NCBI GenBank assembly: GCA_021776335.1
Contig: JAJFGB010000004.1
Span: 1 to 64,000 of the forward strand
Origin: Hyphococcus sp.
GTDB taxonomy: Bacteria > Pseudomonadota > Alphaproteobacteria > Caulobacterales > Parvularculaceae
Reading direction: 5' to 3'
Length of the DNA: 64,000 nt
Of this stretch, positions 53,865 to 63,444 are shown in pieces; position 1 is the stretch's first letter, and every line of letters starts with the position of its first letter. The position numbers and the translations under genes are program-made. The notes under the pieces are model-generated. The model did no database searches and was not told the origin of the DNA. It saw only the letters and a list, made by a program, of their open reading frames with translations.

Positions 53865-55232
53865 TCAGGCTTGGTAGCGCGCCGCCAGCGCTTCAAATAA
53901 CGCGCGAATCGCCTGTGCTTCACCCCCCACAGGGCGGCCCGGCGCGGCTTTTGCCCGCCAGGCATAGATGTCAAAATGCATCCAACGCCCGCCCTCGGGA
54001 ACAAATTTCTTTAAAAACAGCGCCGCCGTCACCGATCCGGCAAAAGCACCGCTTGGAATGTGGTTCACGTCAGCAACGCTCGACGACAGCATAGAGTCAT
54101 AACCGCTCCACAAAGGCATCCGCCAGACCGGGTCACTCACCTTCTCTGACGCCGTCTCCAGCGCCGAGACAAGCGCTGCATCATCGCAGTAATAGGGCGC
54201 CAGGTCTGGGCCAAGAGCGATCCTCGCCGCACCGGTGAGCGTTGCCAGGCTGACCATCAGGTCAGGCGCTTCCTCGCCGCCGAGCGTCAACGCGTCCGCG
54301 AGAACGAGCCGTCCCTCCGCGTCGGTATTGCCGATTTCGACCGTCAGCCCTTTGCGACTTGAGAGTACGTCCGACGGCCTGAAGGCATTGCCCGCGATAG
54401 CGTTTTCAACCGCAGGGATGAGCATCCGAAGTCGCACTTTTAGCCCCGCACTCATGACCATCTGCGCCAGCGCCAGCACATGGGCGCCGCCGCCCATGTC
54501 CTTTTTCATCAACCCCATGCTGTTTGTGGGCTTTATGTTGAGGCCCCCCGAGTCAAAACAGACCCCCTTACCAACAAGCGTCACTTTCGGCGCGTCCACA
54601 GGGCCCCAGCGCAAATCGATGAGCCGTGGCGCAGCCGCTGCCGCCCGCCCAACCGCATGGACCATTGGAAAGTTTTCCGCCAACAGATCGTCGCCGACTA
54701 TTGATGAAATTTCCGCACCATGTGCTGTCGCGACTTCGCGCGCAGCGCTTTCCAGCGCTTCGGGTGTCATATCGCAAGCCGGCGTATTAACGAGATCTTT
54801 TACCAATGCCGCTGCAGCCGCTGCTCGGCGCGCTGCTGCCAGATCGGCCGCCTCAGGCGCGACCAGATGGGCAAGAGCAGGTTTTTGCGATTTGTACCGA
54901 TCAAATCGATAGCCGCCCATGAGCCAACCCAGACAGGCGAGCGTAGCAGCCTCAGGTGTCAGCACATCGGCTAATGTATAATCGCCCTCGGGCAATTTGT
55001 CGGCGGCAGCGGCGTAAATGAATGCATCCGCGCCATCACCAAGCCCAAAAAGAACGCCACCTTCATTGACGAGAAAGGCGCCCGCCTCGCCCTTAAAGCC
55101 ATTGATCCGCGCCAACTCTTTCAGGCTTGCAGGCGCACCGGAAGCATCAACATCGCACTCCGCTACGCCATAGATCTTTTGCGCTGCATTTGCGGCGCCT
55201 TTTTCATATTCTCTTAACAGCTCGTCTCGCAT
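53865..55232 (-). CDS. M17 leucyl aminopeptidase family protein
   Basis: Cytosolic zinc/manganese aminopeptidase (455 residues). The C-terminal catalytic domain has VTLVGKGVCFDSGGLNIKPT (metal Lys and Asp), LMKKDMGGGAHVLALA (Asp), and NTDAEGRLVLADAL (the M17 signature with Asp, Glu and Arg). All metal ligands are present. The N-terminal domain is divergent, as usual. Releases N-terminal residues in peptide turnover. The MarR gene follows after about 100 bp. Confidence 0.94.
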   Translation of the reverse strand: MRDELLREYEKGAANAAQKIYGVAECDVDASGAPASLKELARINGFKGEAGAFLVNEGGVLFGLGDGADAFIYAAAADKLPEGDYTLADVLTPEAATLACLGWLMGGYRFDRYKSQKPALAHLVAPEAADLAAARRAAAAAALVKDLVNTPACDMTPEALESAAREVATAHGAEISSIVGDDLLAENFPMVHAVGRAAAAAPRLIDLRWGPVDAPKVTLVGKGVCFDSGGLNIKPTNSMGLMKKDMGGGAHVLALAQMVMSAGLKVRLRMLIPAVENAIAGNAFRPSDVLSSRKGLTVEIGNTDAEGRLVLADALTLGGEEAPDLMVSLATLTGAARIALGPDLAPYYCDDAALVSALETASEKVSDPVWRMPLWSGYDSMLSSSVADVNHIPSGAFAGSVTAALFLKKFVPEGGRWMHFDIYAWRAKAAPGRPVGGEAQAIRALFEALAARYQA

Positions 55233-55345
55233 GAATAATCCGTTAACTCACCAATTTGATTGCACATTAAGCATACGGTTAAGCCTTTATTGAATTCCTT
55301 TGGCGATGATGCGCAAGACATTCGCTTACTCACCGAGGCACGAAT

Positions 55346-56350
55346 ATGGTTTTCCGTTCACTTCCACTGACCGCGAAATACGCTGGAATCGGCGTCGTGG
55401 CAATTATGCTCCCAGCTTGCGCCACTGTACAAAATACAAAATCCGCAGCTGGTATCGACAATGGTCAATATCGCGAAGCCATCGGGGTTTACTCGAATTC
55501 GGCGGTCGATGACGGTATGGATCCGATCGCAGCAGCGGCTTTCTGGGGGACGCGCTATAACACTGATCAGACCAACCCGGAAGTGGCTATGAATTTTTCG
55601 GCGGCGTTGCGCAAAATCGGATCAACCGATGAGGCGGTAGACGTCATGCAGAAAGCGGCAACCCTGCATGAAGACAATGCCGGCATCAGTCTAGAATATG
55701 GCAAAGTTCTTGTGGAAACCGGTCGCGCCTTTGAAGCGGTGCGTTATTTAGAAACCGCCTCGGCTAAAGATCCCTCTGACTGGAAGGCCCTTTCCGCCTA
55801 TGGCGTAGCGCTGGACCAGATCGGGGAGCACAGCGAAGCGCGCAAGAAATATGAACGCGCGCTAACGATCGCGCCGCATTCAGTTACCGTGATGAACAAT
55901 AAAGGCCTTTCTTTTGCTATGGACGGCAATCTCGGGATGGCCCGCGCCGTGCTGCGCGAAGCCGCTGCTGGCGCCGGAGGCGATGCCCGCATCCGTCAAA
56001 ACCTGGCGCTGGTGCTGGCGCTATCGGGTGACATGGTCGGCGCCGAACGCCTCGCGCGCTCAGACCTGCCGCCGCTCGTCGCCGATAATAATATTGACGT
56101 TTACCGCCAGCTGATGAACCAGCCGGCTTATTGGAGCGAGTATGCTGCTGGCGATGTGGAATTGCCCGCCTTTGACGGGGCGCCGCTTGCTCCATCCAGC
56201 CCAACGCCAAAACCGCGTTTGCAGGAACAACCCAAACAGGAAAAAGAAAACAGCGACGGCGCGCCGATCGCCCTGATCGAAGCCGTACCGCTGACCAACG
56301 CGTCCGTAATTGATGAGCCCCAGGGCCCTGAAGACGACGGCAAGCAGTAA
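55346..56350 (+). CDS. TadD-like TPR lipoprotein
   Basis: Protein of 334 residues, lipoprotein signal ending MLPAC (Cys25). About five TPR units run from residue 70 to 220 (NFSAALRKIGSTDEAVDVMQKAA; LEYGKVLVETGRAFEAVRYLETA; LSAYGVALDQIGEHSEARKKYERAL; MNNKGLSFAMDGNLGMARAVLREAA), then NLALVLALSGDMVGAERLARSDLPP, the end pattern of TadD. TadD assists the Flp/Tad pilus secretin. No other tad genes are in this window, so it may be a separate TadD homologue. A Pro/Lys-rich tail follows. Terminator at 56390-56418. Confidence 0.85.
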   Translation: MVFRSLPLTAKYAGIGVVAIMLPACATVQNTKSAAGIDNGQYREAIGVYSNSAVDDGMDPIAAAAFWGTRYNTDQTNPEVAMNFSAALRKIGSTDEAVDVMQKAATLHEDNAGISLEYGKVLVETGRAFEAVRYLETASAKDPSDWKALSAYGVALDQIGEHSEARKKYERALTIAPHSVTVMNNKGLSFAMDGNLGMARAVLREAAAGAGGDARIRQNLALVLALSGDMVGAERLARSDLPPLVADNNIDVYRQLMNQPAYWSEYAAGDVELPAFDGAPLAPSSPTPKPRLQEQPKQEKENSDGAPIALIEAVPLTNASVIDEPQGPEDDGKQ

Positions 56351-56389
56351 ATTGAAAAAGTTCAGTAGCGTACCATTGTTGCGTATCAT

Positions 56390-56418
56390 ACCGCCCCGGT
56401 TCCGAGAGCCGGGGCGGT
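56390..56418 (+). terminator. Rho-independent terminator after the TadD-like gene
   Basis: ACCGCCCCGG (56390-56399) pairs perfectly with CCGGGGCGGT (56409-56418) around a 9-nt loop, followed by a T-run. It lies 40 bp after the stop. Confidence 0.92.
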
Positions 56419-56494
56419 TTTTATTTTCCGTGCCTTTTGACCAGTGCGCCGAAACACCAGCCGTTCCGTATAACGAGCGATTGGCGGCGCCATC

Positions 56495-56932
56495 TCATGC
56501 GTATTTCTTTTCTTCCTGAGCCCGGCGAAGCCGCGTCAAAAATTCGATCAGAAACGCGGTGCTCAAGCCAAAAAGGATCAGGCCGTTGGCGGCCGACAGG
56601 CCGGATAATATTCTCCACTGAACAGGCAGCGTAATATCGCCGAACCCCAGTGTTGTGAATGACACGACGGAGAAATAGAGAGCCGGCTCCAGCGTATCGA
56701 ATGCGCCCACAGCCAAATAAGTCAGCGCCCAGAGCCATACGCCGACGCTATGTCCCGCGAGCAACCAAAGCGTCACCGCAATTGTCGCTATTACAGTCTT
56801 GTGGTTGCGTTGAGGCGCAACGAACCACGACCCAATGCGGTTCAATCCGGCAATTGCCAATCCGATGAATGTCGCCTGAACAGTGATCGTCAGCGAAACG
56901 ACCAATGAACCGATAAAAAGCTGTAATATCAT
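56495..56932 (-). CDS. Two-helix potassium-type ion channel
   Basis: Protein of 145 residues (start ATG 56932). Helices at residues about 3-28, 48-70 and 100-130 flank a pore loop FSVVSFTTLGFGDITLP, where TTLGFGD is the selectivity filter in the TVGYGD position. There is no regulatory RCK domain. The GFG filter resembles KcsA-like and other bacterial channels. It is divergent from the RND efflux operon with 106 bp between starts. Confidence 0.82.
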   Translation of the reverse strand: MILQLFIGSLVVSLTITVQATFIGLAIAGLNRIGSWFVAPQRNHKTVIATIAVTLWLLAGHSVGVWLWALTYLAVGAFDTLEPALYFSVVSFTTLGFGDITLPVQWRILSGLSAANGLILFGLSTAFLIEFLTRLRRAQEEKKYA

Positions 56933-57038
56933 GGCGTGGCTCCCATTCCCATGGACAGTGTTTACCGGCGTCTTTAGAATAGAACCAGCGTAGGTTGTGT
57001 GATTCTGACATGGCGCATAAGGCAGGGCGAGAAAAATA

Positions 57039-58118
57039 ATGAACCTTGGGTTTGTGAAACAAGGATTTGTACTGAAAGTCTGCGCGCCATTTATACTCAT
57101 TGGCGCTGCTGCGTGTTCCAGCGAAGCTGAGGCGCCGCGCGAACCGGGCGCACGCCCGGCGAAGCTGGTCACTGTTGAAGCTGCAAGCAACCGCAGAAGC
57201 GCAAACTACCCTGCCGTTATTCGCGCCGCCCGCTCATCCGAACTGACGTTTCAGGTCGGCGGGCAAATCGAGGAACTTGCAGTTATCGAAGGCCAGGATG
57301 TTGAACAGGGCAATATCATAGGGCGCCTTGATCAACGCGACTTCCTCAACAATCTCGCGCAATCACGGTCGCAGTTTGAAAACACCGAAACGGAATATCA
57401 ACGTGCGCGAAGGCTTGTTGCACAGGATGCAATATCGCGCAGTGTTTTGGAGGGCCGGAAATCACAGCGCGACATCGCTCGCGCCGCTCTTGATACTGCT
57501 GAAAAGGCGCTCAGCGACACTGTTTTAAAGGCGCCCTTTTCCGGCGGTATCGCCCGCGTCTATGTGGAGCAGTTCCAAAACGTCCAGCCGCAAGAACCGG
57601 TCGTCTCACTCCAAAGTTCCGGCGTTGAAGCCATCATTCATATTCCGGCGAGCATCGTAGCCTTCGTTCCCCAATTTACACCCATATCAACAAAGGTGAT
57701 TCTTGACGCTGCGCCTGGCGTGCTCATCCCTGCCGAATTCAAAGAAGCGTCCGGTCAGGCCGACCCGAACACGCAGACCTATGAGGTGAGTTTTACCTTC
57801 ACACCACCCGAGGATCTTTTGATCCTGCCGGGCATGACAGCGACGCTTCAGACATTCCTGGAATTGAACAATGGCTCCAGCCTCGCAACCCAGGGCGTAT
57901 CGGCGCCGCTCGCCGCAATTGTTGCTGAGGGCGATGAAAGATTTGTCTGGATCGTCGATCCTGATGAAATGACCGTGTCCAAACGCACCATCATTGTCGG
58001 CGACAGCGTCGGTGAAAATATTGCTATCATTTCAGGGCTCGAAGCGGGGGAAACAATCGTTGCCGCGGGCGGATCTTATCTTCATGAGGGCATGAAAGTG
58101 CGTTCCTGGATCAACTAG
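57039..58118 (+). CDS. RND efflux periplasmic adaptor lipoprotein
   Basis: Membrane-fusion subunit linking the RND pump to the outer-membrane channel. Lipoprotein signal IGAAAC (Cys26). The biotinyl-lipoyl half-motifs are ELTFQVGGQIEELAVIEGQDVEQGNIIGRLD and VLKAPFSGGIARVYVEQFQNV, with a coiled-coil hairpin between them (about residues 105-160, LAQSRSQFENTETEYQRARRLVAQD). The beta-barrel and membrane-proximal domains follow. 359 residues, and the pump gene starts 20 bp later. Confidence 0.94.
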   Translation: MNLGFVKQGFVLKVCAPFILIGAAACSSEAEAPREPGARPAKLVTVEAASNRRSANYPAVIRAARSSELTFQVGGQIEELAVIEGQDVEQGNIIGRLDQRDFLNNLAQSRSQFENTETEYQRARRLVAQDAISRSVLEGRKSQRDIARAALDTAEKALSDTVLKAPFSGGIARVYVEQFQNVQPQEPVVSLQSSGVEAIIHIPASIVAFVPQFTPISTKVILDAAPGVLIPAEFKEASGQADPNTQTYEVSFTFTPPEDLLILPGMTATLQTFLELNNGSSLATQGVSAPLAAIVAEGDERFVWIVDPDEMTVSKRTIIVGDSVGENIAIISGLEAGETIVAAGGSYLHEGMKVRSWIN

Positions 58119-58138
58119 AACTAACCGGGACAATATTC

Positions 58139-61100
58139 ATGAATCTCGCTGAATTCGCCATCAAGAACCGTTTGATCAGCGCATTGATCATTATCTTTTC
58201 GCTATCGGGCGGATGGATCGCCTATAACAACATGCCGCGCTTTGAAGATCCGGAATTCACAATCCGGACTGCGCAGGTCACCACGCAATATCCGGGCGCG
58301 AGTCCTGAAGAAGTTTTGAACGAGGTGACCGAACCGCTGGAAACGGCGCTTCAACAATTGCAGGAAGTCGACACGGTCGAGTCCGTCTCATCGACGGGCT
58401 TTTCGCAAATCAGCGTCAACATCAAATATGAATTTTCGCGATCGAAGTCTGACCTGCAAGTGATTTGGACCAAGGTTCGAAACAAAATTGATGACGCCCA
58501 GCGATCATTGCCGCCCGGCGCCGCGCCGTCCGTAGTTAACGATGATTTTGGCGATGTTTACGGGCTTTATTATCTTCTTACCGGAGATGGTTATACCCCG
58601 ACGGAATTGCGCGATTATGCGAAAGAACTGCGCAAGGAGTTGCTGCTTGTTGACGATGTGGCCAGTGTCGCCATTTCAGGCGATCAGCAAGAAGTAATTT
58701 ATGTAGAAGTGTCGCGTGAGCGCGCCGCAGCGCTCGGCGTTTCTCTGAACAATCTTTATAATGCGCTGTCGCAACAAAATTCTGTTCTTGCAGCCGGCGA
58801 CCTCCTGCTCGGCGATGAACGACTGGTGATCCATCCAACCGGCGAGATCACTTCCGTGGAAGCGATCGGGAACATTATCATCAGCAACGCCGGCGAAGGG
58901 CGCACAACGCGCCTGAGAAATATTGCGAATGTCACGCGGGGGTATAAAGAACCGTCTTCGTTTCTCATTCGTTATGACGGTAAACCGGCGCTTGCGATTG
59001 GCATTTCCAATGTCAGCGGCATCAATGTCGTAAAGCTCGGCGATGCGATCGACGAAAGACTCGCGGCAATCGAAAACCGTCGCCCAATCGGCATAGAGCT
59101 GCACGAATATTACCATCAGGGCAAAATCGTAGATGTGGCGATCCAGGATTTCGCCATGAATGTCGTCGCGGCCCTGGTCATCGTATTTGCCACGCTGCTT
59201 ATCTTTATGGGTTACCGGTCAGGGCTCATCATGGGCGCCACTGTCCTTTTGACGATGGCGGCGACACTCTTCCTCATGAACCTTGGCGGCGTTCCCATGC
59301 ACCGCATTTCACTTGGCGCTCTGGTGATTTCACTTGGCATGCTCGTGGACAATGGCGTCGTCATCACCGACGGCATATTGGTTGGCGTGCAACAGGGGCG
59401 CGACAAGCTGGAAGTTGCCAAAGAAGTGGCGCGAAAAAATATGAAGCCGCTGATCGGCGGCACCCTGGTGGGCATTATTGCCTTCGCGCCCATCGGATTC
59501 GCACCCGGCGCCACCGCGGAATTTACCGGGGCCCTCTTCTGGGTCGTCATGATCGCGCTGGGGCTGAGCTGGTTTTTCGCCTTTACCATCACGCCGTTAT
59601 TTTGCTTCATAATGTTCAACCAGGAGCAAGCCGCTAAACAGCAGAGCGAAAAAAAGGACGGCACGTTCTTTCGTCTCTACAAAAACTTTATCCGGCAGGC
59701 GATCAACGCACGCTGGATTGTCGTTGCACTAACCCTCGCGATTTTTGTTTCCGCAATATTGGGTTTTCGCTTTGTGAAATCCGGCTTCTTTCCTGCATCC
59801 ACATCACCACAGGTCGTCGTCGATTACTGGCTTCCCGAAGGAACCGATATTGCCCGCACCACACAGGATCTCGAGCGGCTTGAGGCATTCGTTCAGACCC
59901 TCGACGGCGTCGAGCATGTGCAGTCACTCATGGGCGGCGGCACCCTTCGCTATATGCTGGTTTATCAATTCGAATCTCAAAACGCCGCCTATGGCCAGCT
60001 GCTGATCAAAACCAGAGATTACAAAGAAAATGATCGCCTCATTGTTGAAATCGAAGATTTCCTCAACGAAAATTTCCCCGGCGGTCAGGGCAAAGCGTGG
60101 CGGTTCGTTTTAGGTCCGGGCGGCGGCGCCAAGATCGAGGCGACCTTTAAAGGGCCCGACTCTGCTGTTTTGCGACGACTTGCCAATGAAGCCAAAGCGA
60201 TCATGGCGGCGGACGGCGGCGCGCGATCCATCAAGGATGATTGGCGGCGTCCCGTCAGCGTCATCGAGCCCATCTATTCAGAGAGCAAGGGGCAGCGGGT
60301 CGGCATATCGCGCGAAGATCTCGCGGGCGCCCTCCAGACAAACTTCACCGGCAAAGAAGTTGGCGTTTATCGCGAGGGCGACGATCTGATACAGATTATC
60401 TCCCGGGCGCCGGAAATCGAGCGCAGAGACGCATCGAACATCAGGGACATACAGATACTCAGCGCCGCGACGGGGCGCGTTGTCCCGTTAGCGCAGGTCA
60501 TAGACGGCGCGCGCACCATATGGCGTGATGCCCGGCTTTTGCGCGAAGATCGTGTGCTGACCATAAAAGCACAAAGTGACCCGAGAGCCGGTGAGCTTGC
60601 CGACGATTTGCTGCAGCGTATCCGGCCGACCATCGAAGCGATCGAACTGCCCGACGGGTACACGCTTGAGTGGGACGGTGAACATGGCGACTCGTCGGAA
60701 TCGCAGGGCGATCTTGCCTCAACCATTCCTCTCGGTTTTCTGGCGATGGTGCTGGTGGTTGTCTTGCTGTTTAACAAAATCAGACAACCCATCATTATCT
60801 GGTCCGTCGTGCCGCTGGGGCTCATCGGTGTGGTGGTCGGGTTGGTCATCACCCAAACGCCGCTTGAATTTATGGGCATTCTCGGCCTCTTGTCGCTGTC
60901 AGGGTTACTTATTCAGAACTCACTGGTGCTGGTGGACCACACGGACAATTTGATCAGCGGCGGCATGGCGCGGTTCGACGCCCTCATTGAGTCCGCGGCA
61001 AGCCGGTTGCGTCCCGTGACCATGGGCGCCTTCACCACCGTTCTTGGGGTGATCCCGCTCTATTTCGACGCTTTTTTCAAATCGATGACCGTTGTTCTGG

Positions 61101-61201
61101 TCTTCGGGCTCTCATTCGCAACGCTGATAACGCTGGTGATTACGCCCGTTCTTTATGCCATATTCTTTAATATACGCCGGGACGAGACGGCGTCGGCTTG
61201 A
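58139..61201 (+). CDS. RND efflux permease (HAE1/AcrB-type)
   Basis: Inner-membrane proton-driven pump of 1020 residues with two six-helix halves and large periplasmic loops. Residues near the N-terminus: FAIKNRLISALIIIFSLSGGWIAYNNMPRFEDPEF. In helix 4, LGMLVDNGVVITDGIL carries the proton-relay Asp of the family (with Asp-Asn-Gly-Val-Val). The second half has GFLAMVLVVVLLFNKIRQPIIIW, GLLSLSGLLIQNSLVLVDH. Substrates unknown; drugs or solvents are typical. The outer-membrane channel gene follows after 13 bp. Confidence 0.95.
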   Translation: MNLAEFAIKNRLISALIIIFSLSGGWIAYNNMPRFEDPEFTIRTAQVTTQYPGASPEEVLNEVTEPLETALQQLQEVDTVESVSSTGFSQISVNIKYEFSRSKSDLQVIWTKVRNKIDDAQRSLPPGAAPSVVNDDFGDVYGLYYLLTGDGYTPTELRDYAKELRKELLLVDDVASVAISGDQQEVIYVEVSRERAAALGVSLNNLYNALSQQNSVLAAGDLLLGDERLVIHPTGEITSVEAIGNIIISNAGEGRTTRLRNIANVTRGYKEPSSFLIRYDGKPALAIGISNVSGINVVKLGDAIDERLAAIENRRPIGIELHEYYHQGKIVDVAIQDFAMNVVAALVIVFATLLIFMGYRSGLIMGATVLLTMAATLFLMNLGGVPMHRISLGALVISLGMLVDNGVVITDGILVGVQQGRDKLEVAKEVARKNMKPLIGGTLVGIIAFAPIGFAPGATAEFTGALFWVVMIALGLSWFFAFTITPLFCFIMFNQEQAAKQQSEKKDGTFFRLYKNFIRQAINARWIVVALTLAIFVSAILGFRFVKSGFFPASTSPQVVVDYWLPEGTDIARTTQDLERLEAFVQTLDGVEHVQSLMGGGTLRYMLVYQFESQNAAYGQLLIKTRDYKENDRLIVEIEDFLNENFPGGQGKAWRFVLGPGGGAKIEATFKGPDSAVLRRLANEAKAIMAADGGARSIKDDWRRPVSVIEPIYSESKGQRVGISREDLAGALQTNFTGKEVGVYREGDDLIQIISRAPEIERRDASNIRDIQILSAATGRVVPLAQVIDGARTIWRDARLLREDRVLTIKAQSDPRAGELADDLLQRIRPTIEAIELPDGYTLEWDGEHGDSSESQGDLASTIPLGFLAMVLVVVLLFNKIRQPIIIWSVVPLGLIGVVVGLVITQTPLEFMGILGLLSLSGLLIQNSLVLVDHTDNLISGGMARFDALIESAASRLRPVTMGAFTTVLGVIPLYFDAFFKSMTVVLVFGLSFATLITLVITPVLYAIFFNIRRDETASA

Positions 61202-61214
61202 GGGAGGCCGCCCC

Positions 61215-62600
61215 ATGACATTATTGAAATCCGCTTTACTGCTCGGCGGCGCACTGGCGATGACCGCCTGCGCATCCATCACATCGCGCGAAGAAGCCGC
61301 TGGTTCTGCACGGGGAAGCCTGCCGAAAATTCCAGCCGCCTGGGCAGCAGCGCAAGAGTCCGTCGGCGACGTGGAAGTCGGCTGGATTGCATCCTTCGAC
61401 GATGAAACACTGACGAAACTGGTCCGCGAAGCGCAAGAGAACAATAAAAACATTCAGGCCGCCGCCGCAAATGTCGAACGGTCCTGGGCGCTGGCAAAAC
61501 AGGCCGGCGCCGCGCTCTCACCAACGGTCAACCTTACAGCGGGCGGCAGTCAGTCAGGCGGTGTTGACGGTTCCGGACGCGGCAGCGGCAGCGCCAGTCT
61601 CGGTCTGCAGGTCAATTGGGAACTCGATGTTTGGGGCCGTGTCCGATCCGGTCAGCAGGCAGCGGCGGCGAGCGCGGAATCAACTGAAGCGGACTTTCTC
61701 TACTCACAACACTCATTGGCAGCTGCCGTTGCGCGGTCCTATTTTCTGGCCATCGAAGCTGGCGTCCAGGCCGATGTCGCACGCAATACCTTTGACGCTC
61801 TCACGCAAACCAATCGTATCGTAAACGTCCAGCATGAGAACGGTCTCGCAACAGCGCAGGACCTCGCGCTTTCGAAATCTGATCTGGCAACGTCAAAAGC
61901 GACATTGGCTGCTGCTGAAGGTTCACAACGTGATGCCTTGCGCGCGCTTGAAGTTCTTCTCGGGCGATATCCCGGCGCCGATCTCGACGTCAGAACATCA
62001 CTTCCGGCAACGCCGCCGCCACCGCCCGCCGGTGTGCCATCTGAAATTTTGGAGCGCCGCCCTGATATTGTTGCAGCGGAGCGACAGGTCGCCGCCGCCT
62101 TCAACAGCCTTGATCAGGCAAAGGCGGCAAAGCTTCCGGCCATCAGTCTCACAAGCACTATCGGCGGGGCCTCAAACGATCTCTCAAACATTCTAAACCC
62201 GAGCAATATCGCCTGGACTGTTGGCGGCAATTTGCTGGCGCCGCTCTTTGACGGCGGCGCAAGGCAGGCGCAAGTTGATATCTCTTCTGCTGAACAAAAA
62301 CAGGCCGTCGCTGCTTACGGTCAGGCCGCGCTTGAAGCGTTCAGCGAAGTTGAAACCAACCTTGATCAAAGCACGGTGCTGCGAGAGCGCGAGACATCAT
62401 TGAATGAAGCCGCCAGCCAATCCGCAGAGGCGCTGCGCATCGCCCAGCTTCGATATAATGAGGGCGAGTCTGACCTACTCGATGTGCTGACGATCCAGCA
62501 GCGTGTGTTTTCCACCGAAAGCAATCTGGTCAGCGTTCAACGCGCCCGGCTGGAACAGCGGGTCAATCTCAACCTCGCGCTCGGCGGTTCCTGGGAATAA
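61215..62600 (+). CDS. Outer-membrane efflux lipoprotein (TolC/NodT family)
   Basis: Outer-membrane channel of the RND system (461 residues). Lipoprotein signal LAMTAC (Cys19), start ATG 61215 with GGGAGG upstream. NodT family features: WIASFDDETLTKLVREAQENNKNIQAAAANVERSWALAKQAGAALSP, LGLQVNWELDVWGRVRSGQ, VARSYFLAIEAG and, in the second repeat, ERRPDIVAAERQVAAAFNSLDQAKAAKLPAISLTS and LLAPLFDGGARQAQVD. Two structural repeats form the barrel-tunnel. Last gene of the operon. Confidence 0.94.
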   Translation: MTLLKSALLLGGALAMTACASITSREEAAGSARGSLPKIPAAWAAAQESVGDVEVGWIASFDDETLTKLVREAQENNKNIQAAAANVERSWALAKQAGAALSPTVNLTAGGSQSGGVDGSGRGSGSASLGLQVNWELDVWGRVRSGQQAAAASAESTEADFLYSQHSLAAAVARSYFLAIEAGVQADVARNTFDALTQTNRIVNVQHENGLATAQDLALSKSDLATSKATLAAAEGSQRDALRALEVLLGRYPGADLDVRTSLPATPPPPPAGVPSEILERRPDIVAAERQVAAAFNSLDQAKAAKLPAISLTSTIGGASNDLSNILNPSNIAWTVGGNLLAPLFDGGARQAQVDISSAEQKQAVAAYGQAALEAFSEVETNLDQSTVLRERETSLNEAASQSAEALRIAQLRYNEGESDLLDVLTIQQRVFSTESNLVSVQRARLEQRVNLNLALGGSWE

Positions 62601-62631
62601 AAGCGCGATCCGAAGACATGAAGACCGGTTT

Positions 62632-63201
62632 TCAGGAGATTCTCTTCGCGAAATGAATACCGGGTTTGCCCAACCCCTCCTCGTCAGGTTGGACGCCTAC
62701 CAGCGTAAAGCCCGACTTGATCCAAAAGTGAATCGGATGATCTTCTTCGGCAGTGATGTTCCCGAGAGCTGTTAATGGGTTTTGATAAAGGTCGGCTTTC
62801 GAAAGACTCGTGGCGCCGGTTTCATCGCCGGTTCCTGCCCATACCGATACGGCCCCCGCCGATTTGGCCAGTTGCATGATGTCATTAACAAGCATTGTGC
62901 CAAACCCGCGTCGCTGTGAGTTCGGCGACACCGCGAGCGGATGAATTTCCCAAACATGCTCACCTTCTATGGCGCCAATCCAGCCATGAACATTTTGCTG
63001 TTGATCAATCAACACACGACTTCGACATCCAGGGCGAAATGATTCTTTGATCTTATCAAGGCAATCTGCGCGTGTCGGAACCCATGCCGGTGAGAATTTC
63101 CGAAAGCACGCACCCAGCGTCGTTGCAGCGTGATCAATAATCGCAACATCCGTCAGCGCCAGAGTTTTTATCTCATACATCACAAGCAGATCCGATCGCA
63201 T
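62632..63201 (-). CDS. GNAT family N-acetyltransferase
   Basis: Acetyl-CoA-dependent acyltransferase of 189 residues. The cofactor loop is AVSPNSQRRGFGTMLVNDIMQLAKSAG (R-x-x-G-x-G). FWIKSGFTLVG is the usual C-terminal GNAT strand. Start ATG 63201 is used; ATG 63180 (MYEIKTLALTD) also fits and neither has a strong ribosome site. The substrate is unknown. It is convergent with the OMF gene. Confidence 0.85.
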   Translation of the reverse strand: MRSDLLVMYEIKTLALTDVAIIDHAATTLGACFRKFSPAWVPTRADCLDKIKESFRPGCRSRVLIDQQQNVHGWIGAIEGEHVWEIHPLAVSPNSQRRGFGTMLVNDIMQLAKSAGAVSVWAGTGDETGATSLSKADLYQNPLTALGNITAEEDHPIHFWIKSGFTLVGVQPDEEGLGKPGIHFAKRIS

Positions 63202-63444
63202 TCCGGCAACAGGAATAATCTACATTCTGCTAGGTGATGATGCCGGGTTTTTCCACTGAAATCAGCACCCTCCTGTCGAACTTATGCCAGAGCTTCGAAA
63301 TCGAGCGGCCGATATCAGGCATACCCTGGTTCTTACCGCACGGCCGGAGAAGTTGCGTTGTGCACAATTTGACAACATCGCCCCTTCGCGCCGCCGCTTG
63401 ATCATGTATAAAGTCGGCGGGCAACGTGAGACGGCCGGGGTTCA
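63202..63444. other. Intergenic region between the GNAT and PepSY genes
   Basis: 243 bp between divergent genes. It holds no ORF with a convincing start, no clear hairpin and no recognised site. Confidence 0.4.

Noticed and set aside
55267-55282. CtrA site upstream of the TadD-like gene
   Set aside because: TTAA-N8-TTAA has one base too many in the spacer compared with the N7 rule.
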